Made by a program: the position numbers and the translations under genes. DNA of 64,000 bases, taken from Variovorax sp. UMC13. GTDB lineage: Bacteria; Pseudomonadota; Gammaproteobacteria; Burkholderiales; Burkholderiaceae_C. This document shows positions 1-8,319 of the stretch, piece by piece (the first letter of the stretch is position 1; every line of letters starts with the position of its first letter). Below the pieces are notes generated by a model. The model ran no database searches. It saw only the letters and a program-made list of their open reading frames with translations, and was not told the DNA's origin. The stretch covers positions 62,001-126,000 of the forward strand of contig NZ_LZZW01000036.1 in assembly GCF_014170375.1 (NCBI RefSeq). The letters run 5' to 3'.

Positions 1-511
1 CGAGAGCGAGCTGCTGAGCCGGCCCTTCAGCATCGCGCTGGATTGCCACTCGGGCTTCGGCCTGAGCGACCGGCTGTGGTTTCCCTACGCCCACACGCCG
101 CAGCCGATGGCGCACCTGCCCGAGATGCATGCGCTGGGCGAGCTGATCGACCTGAGCCTGCTGCACCACCCCTACGTGCTCGAGCCGCAGAGCCGGCAGT
201 ACATGGCGCACGGCGATCTCTGGGACCACCTCTACCTCACGGCCTGCGAGCGGCCCGACACGCTGTTCCTGCCGCTCACGCTGGAGATGGGTTCGTGGCT
301 GTGGGTGAAGAAGAACCCGCGCCAGCTGTTCTCGCGCCACGGCATCTTCAACCCGGTGATCGCGCACCGCCAGCAGCGCGTGCTGCGCCGTCACATGTGG
401 TGGATGGACTTCATCACGCGCGCGGCCAGCAGCCATGCGCAGTGGGTGCCGGTGGACGAGGCGCGGCGCCGCCACCATGCGCAGGCGCTGGCGCGCTGGT
501 ACGCCGCATGA
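1..511 (+). CDS. M14-family zinc carboxypeptidase, C-terminal part (5' end outside window)
   Basis: The reading frame is open from base 2 to the TGA at 509-511, so the start lies before the window and about 169 C-terminal residues remain. The fragment has DCHSGFG near its beginning, which fits the third zinc-ligand region of M14 metallocarboxypeptidases, and LTLEMGSW further on, which fits the strand carrying the catalytic glutamate. The first zinc motif (HxxE) must be upstream and cannot be checked. The family hydrolyses C-terminal or amide bonds of peptides. The stop overlaps the start of the next gene (ATGA), so the two are probably translated together. The family call is fairly sure; the substrate is unknown. 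Confidence 0.75.
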   Translation, partial: ESELLSRPFSIALDCHSGFGLSDRLWFPYAHTPQPMAHLPEMHALGELIDLSLLHHPYVLEPQSRQYMAHGDLWDHLYLTACERPDTLFLPLTLEMGSWLWVKKNPRQLFSRHGIFNPVIAHRQQRVLRRHMWWMDFITRAASSHAQWVPVDEARRRHHAQALARWYAA

Positions 512-1341
512 CGCCCGCGCCGACCACCCCCACCTGGGTGCTGCTGCGCGGCCTCACGCGCGAGGCCGGCCACTGGGGCGCCCTGCCCGCGCTGCTGCCC
601 GCCACGCTGCCGCCCGGCGCCCGCGTGCTGGCCCTCGACCTGCCGGGCGCCGGTGCGCTGCATGCGCTCGCGAGCCCGGCATCGATCCGCGCCACCATGG
701 AACACTGTCGCGCGCAGCTGCGGGCGCTGGGCATCGCACGCTGCCACCTGCTCGCGATGTCGCTGGGCGCGATGGTGGCGGTCGAATGGGCGCATCGGCA
801 TCCGCAGGAGATCGAGAGCGCGGTGCTGGTCAACACCAGCCTGCGGCCCTTCAGCGCCTGGCACCAGCGGCTGCGGCCGCGCCACTACGCGGCCCTGCTG
901 GGCGTGCTGTGGCCCTGGCGCGATGCGCGGGCGCGCGAGGCCACGGTGCTGCGGCTCACCAGCCGGCACCATGCCACCGGCACCGCCGCGCCCGGCATCG
1001 TGGCCGACTGGGTCGCGCTGCGCGAACGACATCCGGTGTCGACCGCCAACGCGCTGCGCCAGCTGTTCGCCGCCGCGCGCTACCGCGCCCCGGCCGAGCC
1101 CCCGCGCGTGCCGCTGCAAGTGCTGGTCGGCGCGGGCGACGGCCTGGTCGACCCGGGCTGCTCGCGCCGGCTGGCGCAGGCCTGGCGCTTGCCCCTCGCC
1201 GAACATCCGACGGCGGGGCACGACCTGGCGCTGGACGATCCGCGCTGGGTGGTGGCGCAGGTGGGGCGCTTCAGTCGAGGTTCTTCCGCAGGAACTGCTC
1301 CACCTCGGCGAGGAACTGCTCGCGGTCCTGCTGGCGGCTGA
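508..1341 (+). CDS. alpha/beta-fold hydrolase
   Basis: A 277-residue protein starting at the ATG that overlaps the preceding stop as ATGA. A full alpha/beta-hydrolase triad is visible: Ser85 in the nucleophile elbow AMSLGA, Asp211 in GAGDGLVDPG and His238 in TAGHDLAL. An early PTWVLLRGLTREAGHW segment matches the oxyanion-hole region. There is no signal peptide, so it is probably cytoplasmic. The substrate is not evident; an ester or lactone is most likely for this fold. The last 71 bases overlap the 3' end of the convergent S9 peptidase gene, so the final ~20 residues (Gly/Arg/Pro-rich) are likely a poorly constrained tail. Confidence 0.85.
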   Translation: MTPAPTTPTWVLLRGLTREAGHWGALPALLPATLPPGARVLALDLPGAGALHALASPASIRATMEHCRAQLRALGIARCHLLAMSLGAMVAVEWAHRHPQEIESAVLVNTSLRPFSAWHQRLRPRHYAALLGVLWPWRDARAREATVLRLTSRHHATGTAAPGIVADWVALRERHPVSTANALRQLFAAARYRAPAEPPRVPLQVLVGAGDGLVDPGCSRRLAQAWRLPLAEHPTAGHDLALDDPRWVVAQVGRFSRGSSAGTAPPRRGTARGPAGG

Positions 1342-3304
1342 GCGCGTGGTCGCCCAGCGGCAGCTCGACGTAGCGCACGTCGGTGCGGCCGGCCTTCTGC
1401 AGGGCTTCGGCCATGTCGCGCGACTGCTCCACCGGCACCGTGGCATCGTTCGCGCCGTGCATCAGCAGCACCGGCACGCGGATCTCGGCCGCGCGCAGCG
1501 CCGGCGAGGTCTGGCGCAGTTGCGCGCGATCGCCCCACCAGGTGCCGATCTCGGCCTCGGCGTGCGTGGCGTAGCCGACGAATTTCTGCGAATGCGCGAG
1601 CAGGTCGCGCAGGTCGGCCGGGCCGGCCAGGCTCACGGCGCAGCGGTAGAGCGCGGGGTCTTTCACGACACCCATGAGCGCCGAGTAGCCGCCATAGCTG
1701 CTGCCCGCGATGCACACGCGAGCGGCGTCGGCGATGCCCTGGTCGACCATCCAGCGCAGGCCATCGGCCAGGTCGTCCTGCATCTCCAGGCCCCAGCGGC
1801 GGCGGCCGGCTTCGCGGAAATCCTGGCCGTAGCCGGTCGAGCCGCGGAAGTTCAGCTGCAGCACCGCCCAGCCGCGGCTGGCCATGAACTGCGGCCAGTA
1901 TTCGTAGCTGCCGTTGTCGGCCGCGGCGGGGCCGCCGTGCGGCAACAGCACCGTGGGCAGGGGGCGCGCGGGCCGGGTGCCGGGCACGACGCCCGGCGGC
2001 AGCGTCAGGTAGCCCTCGAGCGCCAGGCCATCGCGGCTGCGCAGCGCGACCTGCTGCGGCGTGGCCAGCGGCTGTTCGTCCAGCGCGGGATGGTTGCGGC
2101 CGAAGGGCTCGACCTGGCCGCGGGCCCAATCGACCATGAAGTACTCGGGCGGCCGGGCCGCCTCGCTCGCCACCACGATGCTGCGCTGGCCCACCTCGTC
2201 GCTGCCGAGCACCTTGAGGGCGCGCCCCGGCAGGGCCGCCGACAGCAGCTCACCGCGCCGGCGGGCCTCCGGGTCCCAGTACAGGAGATGCAAGGCGTCG
2301 GTCACGCACTCGGCGCCGACGACCCGGCCCGTGGCGGGGTCGCGCAGCAGCGTGGCGCGCACGTCGAGGCGGGGATCGGCCAGCAGGGTCTGGCGCGCGA
2401 AGGCGGGGTCGTGCAGGTCGATGCGCACCAGCGCATTGCGGCCGTCGACCGGTGCCAGCGCATAGAGAAAGCGCGGGTCGGCATCGAAGCCCAGCGGCGT
2501 CAGCGCATGCACGCGCGTCTGGGCCGCATCGGTGGCGTCGTAGCGTGTCAGCGCGGTCCATTCGGCGGGCCGCGCGGACGAGGCCGTCGGCCTGACCATC
2601 ACGCGCGCGATGGTGCCGCTCGTGCCGTAGCCCAGCCGCACCTCGCCCTCCCGGTCGGTGAGCCAGACATGGATGCCGCCGAGGTTGCGCTGCACCAGCC
2701 GCGACCGTCCGCTGCGCACGTCCAGGCGGTAGACATCGGGTTGGCCCGGCTCCCGGGTGTCCAGGGCCAGCAGCACGGTCTCGGGTTCGCCGCGCAGGCC
2801 GGTGAGGACGCGGTCATGGATCTGCGGCATGCGCCGCGCCCGGTCGGAGAAGCCGTCGCCCAACATCGAACGCGTGAGGTCGGCCTTGAGGTTGCCGCCG
2901 TCGGCGTCCATCGCGATCAGCCGCGTCTCCTGCGTACGCACGCCGCGCAGGTCTTCCGAGAAATGCGCGCCGACGAGCAGGCGCTGGTTGCCGGCCCAGC
3001 GCAGCGACCAGAAGGTGTACTTGGCGTTGTCGGTCTTGAACAGGACCTTCGGCTTCTCGCCGAAGCGGGTCACGACCACATAGCTCATGCCGTCGACGTT
3101 CTGGACCATGGCGGCCGCCCGGCCGTCGGGCGACAGGCTGGGATGCTGGATCGCGGGCAGCGCGGCGAAGGCCGCCAGCGGAACGCTCGCGCGGGCCGCG
3201 GCGGCATCGGCCACGGTCGCCGGCAGCTCGGCCGCGCAGGCGGCACCCAGGCCGCAGGCCCACGAGACCGCGAGGAAAAGAAGGCGCTGACGCAGGACGG
3301 GCAT
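1271..3304 (-). CDS. S9-family prolyl oligopeptidase-like serine peptidase, secreted
   Basis: A 677-residue protein. The chosen ATG gives a clean Sec signal peptide (Arg-containing N-region, LLFLAVSWACGLGAACA, cleavage after AxA), so the enzyme should act in the periplasm. The middle is the beta-propeller part of S9 peptidases. The C-terminal alpha/beta-hydrolase domain has Ser536 in GSSYGGYS, Asp620 in HGANDATVP and His653 in GDHALS, a complete triad with the order typical of acylaminoacyl or dipeptidyl peptidases (S9C group). The usual role is cleavage of short peptides. It converges on the alpha/beta hydrolase gene. The class assignment is strong; the exact specificity is open. Confidence 0.9.
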   Translation of the reverse strand: MPVLRQRLLFLAVSWACGLGAACAAELPATVADAAAARASVPLAAFAALPAIQHPSLSPDGRAAAMVQNVDGMSYVVVTRFGEKPKVLFKTDNAKYTFWSLRWAGNQRLLVGAHFSEDLRGVRTQETRLIAMDADGGNLKADLTRSMLGDGFSDRARRMPQIHDRVLTGLRGEPETVLLALDTREPGQPDVYRLDVRSGRSRLVQRNLGGIHVWLTDREGEVRLGYGTSGTIARVMVRPTASSARPAEWTALTRYDATDAAQTRVHALTPLGFDADPRFLYALAPVDGRNALVRIDLHDPAFARQTLLADPRLDVRATLLRDPATGRVVGAECVTDALHLLYWDPEARRRGELLSAALPGRALKVLGSDEVGQRSIVVASEAARPPEYFMVDWARGQVEPFGRNHPALDEQPLATPQQVALRSRDGLALEGYLTLPPGVVPGTRPARPLPTVLLPHGGPAAADNGSYEYWPQFMASRGWAVLQLNFRGSTGYGQDFREAGRRRWGLEMQDDLADGLRWMVDQGIADAARVCIAGSSYGGYSALMGVVKDPALYRCAVSLAGPADLRDLLAHSQKFVGYATHAEAEIGTWWGDRAQLRQTSPALRAAEIRVPVLLMHGANDATVPVEQSRDMAEALQKAGRTDVRYVELPLGDHALSRQQDREQFLAEVEQFLRKNLD

Positions 3305-3363
3305 GGTGATTCTCTGGACCGGAAAAAAGAGCCGGGGGCAGTGTATCGGCGGTGCGCGCGCGC

Positions 3364-4254
3364 TCAGCGCTGCCTGAACCGGTGCAGGACTTCGACCACC
3401 CGTTCGGTCGCGCCATCCATCGCCCCCTTGTCGCGGTGCGCGATGCCCAGCCGCCGCATGAGCGGCGGGCTCAGCGGCAGGATCTGCACCCGCTCCTGCC
3501 ATGCCTCGTCGGTGCTGGGCGTCAGGGGCAGCATCGCGGCGCCGTAGCCCGCGGCGACCAGGCTGCGGATGGCGACGTCGTAGTTGAGCTCGATGCGCGC
3601 GCGCGGCGCGTGGCCGGCGTTCGCGAACCATTCCATGGCCAGGCGGTACATGTGGGTGCGCGCGTCGTTGAAGATCAGCGGCTGCGTGGCCAGCCAGGCC
3701 GGGGTCACGCGCCGGGGCGCCTTCCATCGGGGCGGCACGAAGGCCTTCATCGGCTGGCTGTGCCAGGGCGTGACGACCAGCTCGCGCAGCGGCGGCTGCG
3801 GCACCGCCACCAGGCCGATGTCGAGCGTGCCCTGCGCCAAGCGCTCCATCGCCTCGGTCGAACCGAGGATGCTCACCTCGACGTCGATGCCCGGATGGCT
3901 GGCCTGCAGCGCCTCCAGCACCTGCGGCAGCAGGTCGATCACCACGCCGGTGGATGTGCCCAGGCGCACGCGGCCCAGCCGGCCTTCGGCTTGGCGATGC
4001 ACGGCCTCGATGGCCTCGTCCGCATCGCGCAGCAGCCGGCGCCCGCGCTCGACCAGCGCGGCGCCCGCGGGCGTCACGCTCACGCTGCGGCTGCCGCGCG
4101 CGACCAGCTTCGCGCCCAGCCGCGATTCGAGTTCGCTGATGTGCAGGCTCACGGTGGGCTGCGCGAGGTGCAGCGCCTGCGCGGCGGCGGAGAAGGTGCC
4201 GAGGTCGGCGATGGCGATCAGCGTGCGCAGCTGGTCGAGGTTGAGTTGGCGCAT
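3364..4254 (-). CDS. LysR-family transcriptional regulator
   Basis: A 296-residue LysR regulator. The N-terminal winged helix-turn-helix is clear (residues ~4-62: LDQLRTLIAIADLGTFSAAA, then QPTVSLHISELE), followed by a substrate-binding effector domain. AAGGA stands six bases before the ATG. It lies 59 bases upstream of the S9 peptidase gene on the same strand and divergent from the DUF1127 gene, so either may be its target. Nothing in the effector domain reveals the ligand. Confidence 0.92.
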   Translation of the reverse strand: MRQLNLDQLRTLIAIADLGTFSAAAQALHLAQPTVSLHISELESRLGAKLVARGSRSVSVTPAGAALVERGRRLLRDADEAIEAVHRQAEGRLGRVRLGTSTGVVIDLLPQVLEALQASHPGIDVEVSILGSTEAMERLAQGTLDIGLVAVPQPPLRELVVTPWHSQPMKAFVPPRWKAPRRVTPAWLATQPLIFNDARTHMYRLAMEWFANAGHAPRARIELNYDVAIRSLVAAGYGAAMLPLTPSTDEAWQERVQILPLSPPLMRRLGIAHRDKGAMDGATERVVEVLHRFRQR

Positions 4255-4369
4255 GGGGGGTCCTTTGTCGCTCGATCAGGAAAGCTGATCGATGGCCTCA
4301 GAAATCTCAACTTCCACAATAGCACTGTGAGGCAGAAGATCGCGGCTCACCCCACCCTGGAGCCCCCCG

Positions 4370-4834
4370 ATGACCCGCCCGACCGCCGCCTGCCTCTCGT
4401 CCGACCTGCTCGCCGGGCTGCGCCGCTGGGTGGCGCGCCGGCGCGCCGCCGCCATCGAACGGCGCGACGTGCTGGCGCTGCGCGGCATGAGCGACCGCGA
4501 GCTCAACGACCTGGGCATCGGCCGCAGCGAGATCCAGGAATGGTCGCGCGGCCGGCCGCTGAACGACCCGCGCGAAGGCGCCCCTCAGGTCCGGCGCGAG
4601 GCCGTCGATGCGCGCACCACGAGTTCGGGCCGCAGCACCACCGTCGAGGCCGACAGGGCCTTGCCCTCGATCTCGTCGAACAGCATCTCGGCCGCGCGCC
4701 AGCCCAGTTCGCGGTGGGGCAGCCGGATCGTGGTGAGCGGCGGGTCGACCATGTCGACCAGCGGCATGTCGTTGTGGCCGGTGACCGAGATGTCCCGCGG
4801 CACGCGCAGCCCGGCCTCGCGCAGCACGTCGTAG
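4370..4834 (+). CDS. DUF1127-domain small protein with an unusually long C-terminal tail
   Basis: The first ~60 residues are a DUF1127 protein: basic WVARRRAAAIERRDVLAL followed by the hallmark RGMSDRELNDLGIGRSEI. GGAG stands upstream of the ATG. DUF1127 proteins are normally 45-75 residues and have been linked in alphaproteobacteria to phosphate, carbon and RNA metabolism. Here the frame runs on for a further ~85 residues, antisense to the 3' end of the LacI-type gene, with low-complexity Ser/Arg content. A TGA occurs at 4560-4562 in the +1 frame, right where a normal DUF1127 protein would end. The tail may therefore be a frameshift read-through or simply an unselected overlap. Confidence 0.65.
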   Translation: MTRPTAACLSSDLLAGLRRWVARRRAAAIERRDVLALRGMSDRELNDLGIGRSEIQEWSRGRPLNDPREGAPQVRREAVDARTTSSGRSTTVEADRALPSISSNSISAARQPSSRWGSRIVVSGGSTMSTSGMSLWPVTEMSRGTRSPASRSTS

Positions 4835-5610
4835 GCGCCCAGCGCCACCAGGTCGTTGCAGCACACGACGGCCTCGGGCCGGGGCCCGCTCGCGAGCAGG
4901 GCCTGCATCGCCTGCCGCCCGCTCTCGCGGCTGTAGCTCTCGCAGGCCACCACGCGCGGTGCCGCGAGGCCGTGGTCGTGCAGCGCCTGTTCCACGCCCT
5001 GGCGGCGGCCGACGCCGGTCGGCACGTTCTGCGGGCCGGCCAGATGCGCGATGCGCACATGGCCCTGCGCCACCAGGTGGTCGACCGCGAGCTTCATCGC
5101 GAGCCGGTCGTCGCTCACCACCGCGGGCAGGCGCCCACTCTCGTCGGCGCGGTTCACCATCACCGCATGCATGCCGTTGGCGCGGATGAAGTCGATCAGC
5201 GGATCGTCACGCATCGCGATGGCCATCACCAGGCCGTCGATCTGCTGCGCCTGCATGCGCGCCAGGATCGGCTGCGCCAGCTGCGGATCGCCCACGTTGG
5301 CCACGAACACGAAGTAGCCGCGCGCCGCGGCGCTGGCCTCGATGCCCTGGAGGATGGGCGGGAACACCGGGTTGGTGATATCGGGCACCAGCACGCCGAT
5401 GGTGTGCGTGCGCCCCGTGCGCAAGGCCGAGGCGGCCCGGTTGGGCCGGTAGCCCAGGCGTTGCGCCGCCGCCTCGACCACCTTCAGCACCTCGTCGCTG
5501 ATGAGCCCGCGCTTGGCCGGGTTGAGCGCGCGCGAGACCGTCGACACATGCACGCCGGCGGCCTGGGCGACGTCGCGGATGGTCACGGTGGCGGGGGTGG
5601 AAGTGGGCAT
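4585..5610 (-). CDS. LacI-family transcriptional repressor
   Basis: A 341-residue LacI/GalR regulator. Residues ~7-55 form the DNA-binding headpiece (TIRDVAQAAGVHVSTVSRAL), then a hinge and a periplasmic-binding-protein-like effector domain (IGVLVPDITNPVFPPI). The ATG at 5608-5610 is the only sensible start. It has no good Shine-Dalgarno sequence; instead, an operator-like palindrome occupies the 18 bases upstream, which predicts autorepression. A second, perfect palindrome lies 103 bp away in front of the divergent dioxygenase cluster, so the cluster at 5770-12797 is its probable regulon. The effector is unknown; a pathway intermediate or aromatic substrate is plausible. Confidence 0.93.
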   Translation of the reverse strand: MPTSTPATVTIRDVAQAAGVHVSTVSRALNPAKRGLISDEVLKVVEAAAQRLGYRPNRAASALRTGRTHTIGVLVPDITNPVFPPILQGIEASAAARGYFVFVANVGDPQLAQPILARMQAQQIDGLVMAIAMRDDPLIDFIRANGMHAVMVNRADESGRLPAVVSDDRLAMKLAVDHLVAQGHVRIAHLAGPQNVPTGVGRRQGVEQALHDHGLAAPRVVACESYSRESGRQAMQALLASGPRPEAVVCCNDLVALGAYDVLREAGLRVPRDISVTGHNDMPLVDMVDPPLTTIRLPHRELGWRAAEMLFDEIEGKALSASTVVLRPELVVRASTASRRT

Positions 5611-5614
5611 TTTT

Positions 5615-5628
5615 TGCAAACGTTTGAT
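5615..5628. promoter_or_regulatory. LacI-type operator, regulator-proximal half of a pair
   Basis: The bases TGCAAACGTTTG followed by AT have a central CAAACGTTTG palindrome (5617-5626) with the CpG centre typical of LacI/GalR operators. It sits directly before the start codon of the LacI-type gene, where binding would block its own expression. It matches the second operator in 12 of 14 positions. Confidence 0.75.
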
Positions 5629-5717
5629 ATGGCCGACCGAATCCTCCAAGACCTTTAAGCCAGAGGGGATTCGCGTTAACCCGGATTTTAGCTTTGGCCC
5701 GATCGATTGAATAATCG

Positions 5718-5731
5718 TGCAAACGTTTGCA
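5718..5731. promoter_or_regulatory. LacI-type operator, cluster-proximal, perfect palindrome
   Basis: TGCAAACGTTTGCA is a perfect 14-bp palindrome, 39 bp before the dioxygenase start codon. Its centre is 103 bp from the centre of the other operator, close to ten helical turns, a spacing compatible with repression by looping. The site should control the catabolic cluster. Confidence 0.8.
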
Positions 5732-5769
5732 AAGATGCTGACGCACAAACCCCTCGCCCACGCCACCCC

Positions 5770-6636
5770 ATGAACATCGTCACCACCCCTGCCTCGGTGC
5801 TCCAGATCGCGCTCGACGCGATGGCACGCACGCCCGACCCGCGGCTGCGCGAAGTGATCGCCTCGCTGACCCGCCACCTGCATGCCTTCATCCAGGAAGT
5901 GCGGCTCGGCGAAGACGAATTCGAGCAGGCGCTCGAATTCATCGTGGCCATCGGCCAGGCGACCGGCGACAGCAAGAACGAGGTGGTGCTGGCCGCCGAC
6001 GTGCTCGGCCTGTCGACGCTGGTCGCACTGCAGAACAACCAGGATCCGCAGGGCGAATCGCCGGCCGCGCTGCTGGGGCCGTTCTGGCGCGCCAACGCGC
6101 CGGACTGCGCCTGCGGCGACTCGATCGCGCGCTCGGGCACGCCGGGCCTTCCGCTCGCGGTGTCGGGCGTGGTGCGCGACGCCCAGGGCCGCCCGGTGGC
6201 CGATGCGATGGTCGACGTGTGGCAGGCCTCGCCGGTCGGCCTGTACGAGAACCAGGACCCGACGCAGGAGGACATGAACCTGCGCGGCCGCTTCCGCACC
6301 GACGCCGAGGGCCGCTACCACTTCCGCAGCGTGCGGCCCGCGGGCTACCCGGTGCCGACCGACGGACCCTGCGGCGTGCTGCTGCGCGCGCAGCAGCGCC
6401 ATCCGAACCGCCCGGCCCACCTGCACTTCATGGTGAGCAAGCCCGGTCACAAGGTGCTGGTGAGCCAGGTCTATGCCGACGACGACCAGAACCTCGAGAG
6501 CGACCCGACCTTCGGCGTCACGCGGCGGCTGATCGGCAACTACGCGCTGCAGCCCGACGGCCGCAGCGCGACCCTGGCCTACGACTTCCAGCTCGAGCCC
6601 GGCGAGATGAAGTTCCCGCGCCCGCCGATCCCCTGA
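5770..6636 (+). CDS. intradiol ring-cleavage dioxygenase (hydroxyquinol/catechol 1,2-dioxygenase type)
   Basis: A 288-residue protein with the N-terminal helical linker domain of catechol-type dioxygenases (~20-95) and the catalytic beta-sandwich. The four non-haem Fe(III) ligands are visible: Tyr159 (GLYEN), Tyr193 (AGYPVP), His217 and His219 (RPAHLHF). Their spacing is near that of catechol 1,2-dioxygenase. The family cleaves an ortho-diphenol between the hydroxyls; the GLYENQDPTQ and length fit the hydroxyquinol subgroup better than classical CatA, but this is a judgement by eye. The ATG after the operator was preferred to an upstream TTG that would place the operator inside the gene. It is the first gene of the cluster. 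Confidence 0.9.
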   Translation: MNIVTTPASVLQIALDAMARTPDPRLREVIASLTRHLHAFIQEVRLGEDEFEQALEFIVAIGQATGDSKNEVVLAADVLGLSTLVALQNNQDPQGESPAALLGPFWRANAPDCACGDSIARSGTPGLPLAVSGVVRDAQGRPVADAMVDVWQASPVGLYENQDPTQEDMNLRGRFRTDAEGRYHFRSVRPAGYPVPTDGPCGVLLRAQQRHPNRPAHLHFMVSKPGHKVLVSQVYADDDQNLESDPTFGVTRRLIGNYALQPDGRSATLAYDFQLEPGEMKFPRPPIP

Positions 6637-6670
6637 TCCCTTCTTCTTTTTCTCCCTCACAGGTTCAACC

Positions 6671-7435
6671 ATGAGCTTCGATCCCCTCACACGACTGGAC
6701 GGCAAGGTGGCCGTCATCACCGGCGGCCTCGGCGCCATCGGCTACGCCAGCGCGCGCCGCCTGGCCGCGCTCGGCGCGACCTGCGTGCTGCTGCATCGCA
6801 AGGGCGAAGACGCCGATGCGCGTGCCGCCGCCCTGCCCTCCGACCGTGGCCAGCGCCACGGCGCGCTGCGCGCCGACATCGTGGACAGCGCGAGCCTGCG
6901 GGCCGCGGCCGAGCAGGTGCAGGCCACGCACGGCCGCTGCGACATCCTGGTCAACAGCGCGGGCCACACGCGGCCGGTGCCCGCGGCCGACCTCGAGGGC
7001 CTGAGCGACGAGCTCATCGACGAACTGCTGCGCGCCAACTTCCGCGGCGTGTTCGCCACCATCCGCGCCTTCGCGCCGCTGCTCAAGGCCAGCGGCGACG
7101 GGCTGATCGTCAACGTGTCCTCGATCGCGGGCTTCACCGGCGTGGGCAGCAACCTGGCCTATGTCGCGGCCAAGGCCGGCCTCGACGTGGTGGGCGACGC
7201 GCTTGCCAAGGCGCTGGCCCCCGCGGTGCGCGTGGTGTCGGTGTCGCCGGGCGCGGTCGAGTCGGCCTTCGTGCCGGGCCGCGGCGAGGACTTCAAGAAC
7301 AAGATGGCCGCCACCACGCCGCTGGGCCGCATCGGCCTGCCCGAGGACGTGGCCGCCACGGTCGAGGCGCTGGCCACCACGCTGCGCTTCGTCACCGGCA
7401 CGCGCATCGTCGTCGACGGAGGGCGCCACCTGTGA
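6671..7435 (+). CDS. short-chain dehydrogenase/reductase (SDR)
   Basis: A 254-residue classical SDR. The nucleotide-binding motif is TGGLGAIG (residues ~17-24), NSAG replaces the usual NNAG, and the catalytic residues are Ser151, Tyr164 and Lys168 (YVAAK). The C-terminus VVDGGRHL is typical of FabG-like enzymes. It probably oxidises a hydroxyl or reduces a keto group of a pathway intermediate with NAD(P)(H). It is 34 bp after the dioxygenase gene and overlaps the next gene at GTGA. The exact substrate cannot be read. Confidence 0.9.
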   Translation: MSFDPLTRLDGKVAVITGGLGAIGYASARRLAALGATCVLLHRKGEDADARAAALPSDRGQRHGALRADIVDSASLRAAAEQVQATHGRCDILVNSAGHTRPVPAADLEGLSDELIDELLRANFRGVFATIRAFAPLLKASGDGLIVNVSSIAGFTGVGSNLAYVAAKAGLDVVGDALAKALAPAVRVVSVSPGAVESAFVPGRGEDFKNKMAATTPLGRIGLPEDVAATVEALATTLRFVTGTRIVVDGGRHL

Positions 7436-8319
7436 ACAAGACGCTCATCACCTGCGCCGTCACGGGCAACCTCGTGAAGCCCGAGCAGACGCCGCACCTG
7501 CCCATCACGCCCACCCAGATCGCCGACGAATGCCTGGCCGCGGCCGAGGCCGGCGCCGGCCAGGTGCACATCCATGTGCGCGATCCGGGCACGGGCAAGC
7601 CGTCGATGGAGGTCGAGCTGTACCGCGAAGTGGTCGAGCGCATCCGCCGCCAGGACCGCGAGCTGATCGTCAACCTCACGACCGGACCGGGCGGGCGCTT
7701 CATCCCGAGCGAGGACGACCCCAAGGTCTATGCGCCCGGCACCTCGCTGCTGCCGCCCGAGCGGCGCGTGGAGCACATCGCGCTGATCCGGCCCGACGTG
7801 TGCTCGCTCGACCTGAACACCATGAACAGCGGCCCCGACGTGGTGATCAACACGCCGAAGAACGTGCGCCGCATGGCGAAGGTCATCCGCGAGGCGGGCG
7901 TGAAGCCCGAACTGGAGATCTTCGACTCGGGCGACATCCACCTGGCGCTCGACCTGATCGCCGACGGCACGCTCGACGGGCCGGGCATGTGGACCTTCGT
8001 GCTCGGCGTGAAGTACGGCTTCGCGCCCACGCCCGAGACACTGCTGTACGCCCGCAACATGCTGCCGCGCGGCGCCTTCTGGAGCGCCTTCGGCATCGGC
8101 CGCATGGAGTTCCCGATCGTCGCGCAGGCCTGGCTGATGGGCGGCCATGTGCGCGTCGGCATGGAAGACAACATCTACCTCTCGCACGGCGTGCTGGCCG
8201 AGAGCAATGCCCAGCTGGTGGCGAAGGCGCGCGACATCGTTCGCAGCCTGGGCGGCCAGGTGGCCAGCGCCAGCGAGGCGCGCGGCATGCTGGGCCTGCC
8301 CGCAGGAGTCGCGCGATGA
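7432..8319 (+). CDS. beta-keto acid cleavage enzyme (BKACE, DUF849)
   Basis: A 295-residue BKACE/Kce-family protein that starts with GTG overlapping the SDR stop. Visible are the zinc-binding HIHVRD near residue 44, NLTTGPGGR, and the SLDLNTMN and ELEIFDSGD strands of the TIM barrel. BKACE enzymes condense a beta-keto acid with acetyl-CoA and release acetoacetate plus a new CoA ester. Substrates of the family include 3-keto-5-aminohexanoate, beta-ketoadipate, dehydrocarnitine and others. A dioxygenase in the same operon suggests a dicarboxylic beta-keto acid from ring cleavage (inference). Confidence 0.92.
   Translation: MNKTLITCAVTGNLVKPEQTPHLPITPTQIADECLAAAEAGAGQVHIHVRDPGTGKPSMEVELYREVVERIRRQDRELIVNLTTGPGGRFIPSEDDPKVYAPGTSLLPPERRVEHIALIRPDVCSLDLNTMNSGPDVVINTPKNVRRMAKVIREAGVKPELEIFDSGDIHLALDLIADGTLDGPGMWTFVLGVKYGFAPTPETLLYARNMLPRGAFWSAFGIGRMEFPIVAQAWLMGGHVRVGMEDNIYLSHGVLAESNAQLVAKARDIVRSLGGQVASASEARGMLGLPAGVAR

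Noticed and set aside
43..3547. Long open frames that overlap the hydrolase and S9 peptidase genes on the other strand and frames
   Set aside because: They are Arg/Ala/Pro/Gly-rich shadow frames, common in very GC-rich DNA, without motifs; the genes called have catalytic motifs.
5707..5769. An upstream TTG start for the dioxygenase
   Set aside because: It would put the operator inside the coding sequence and add residues not typical of the family.
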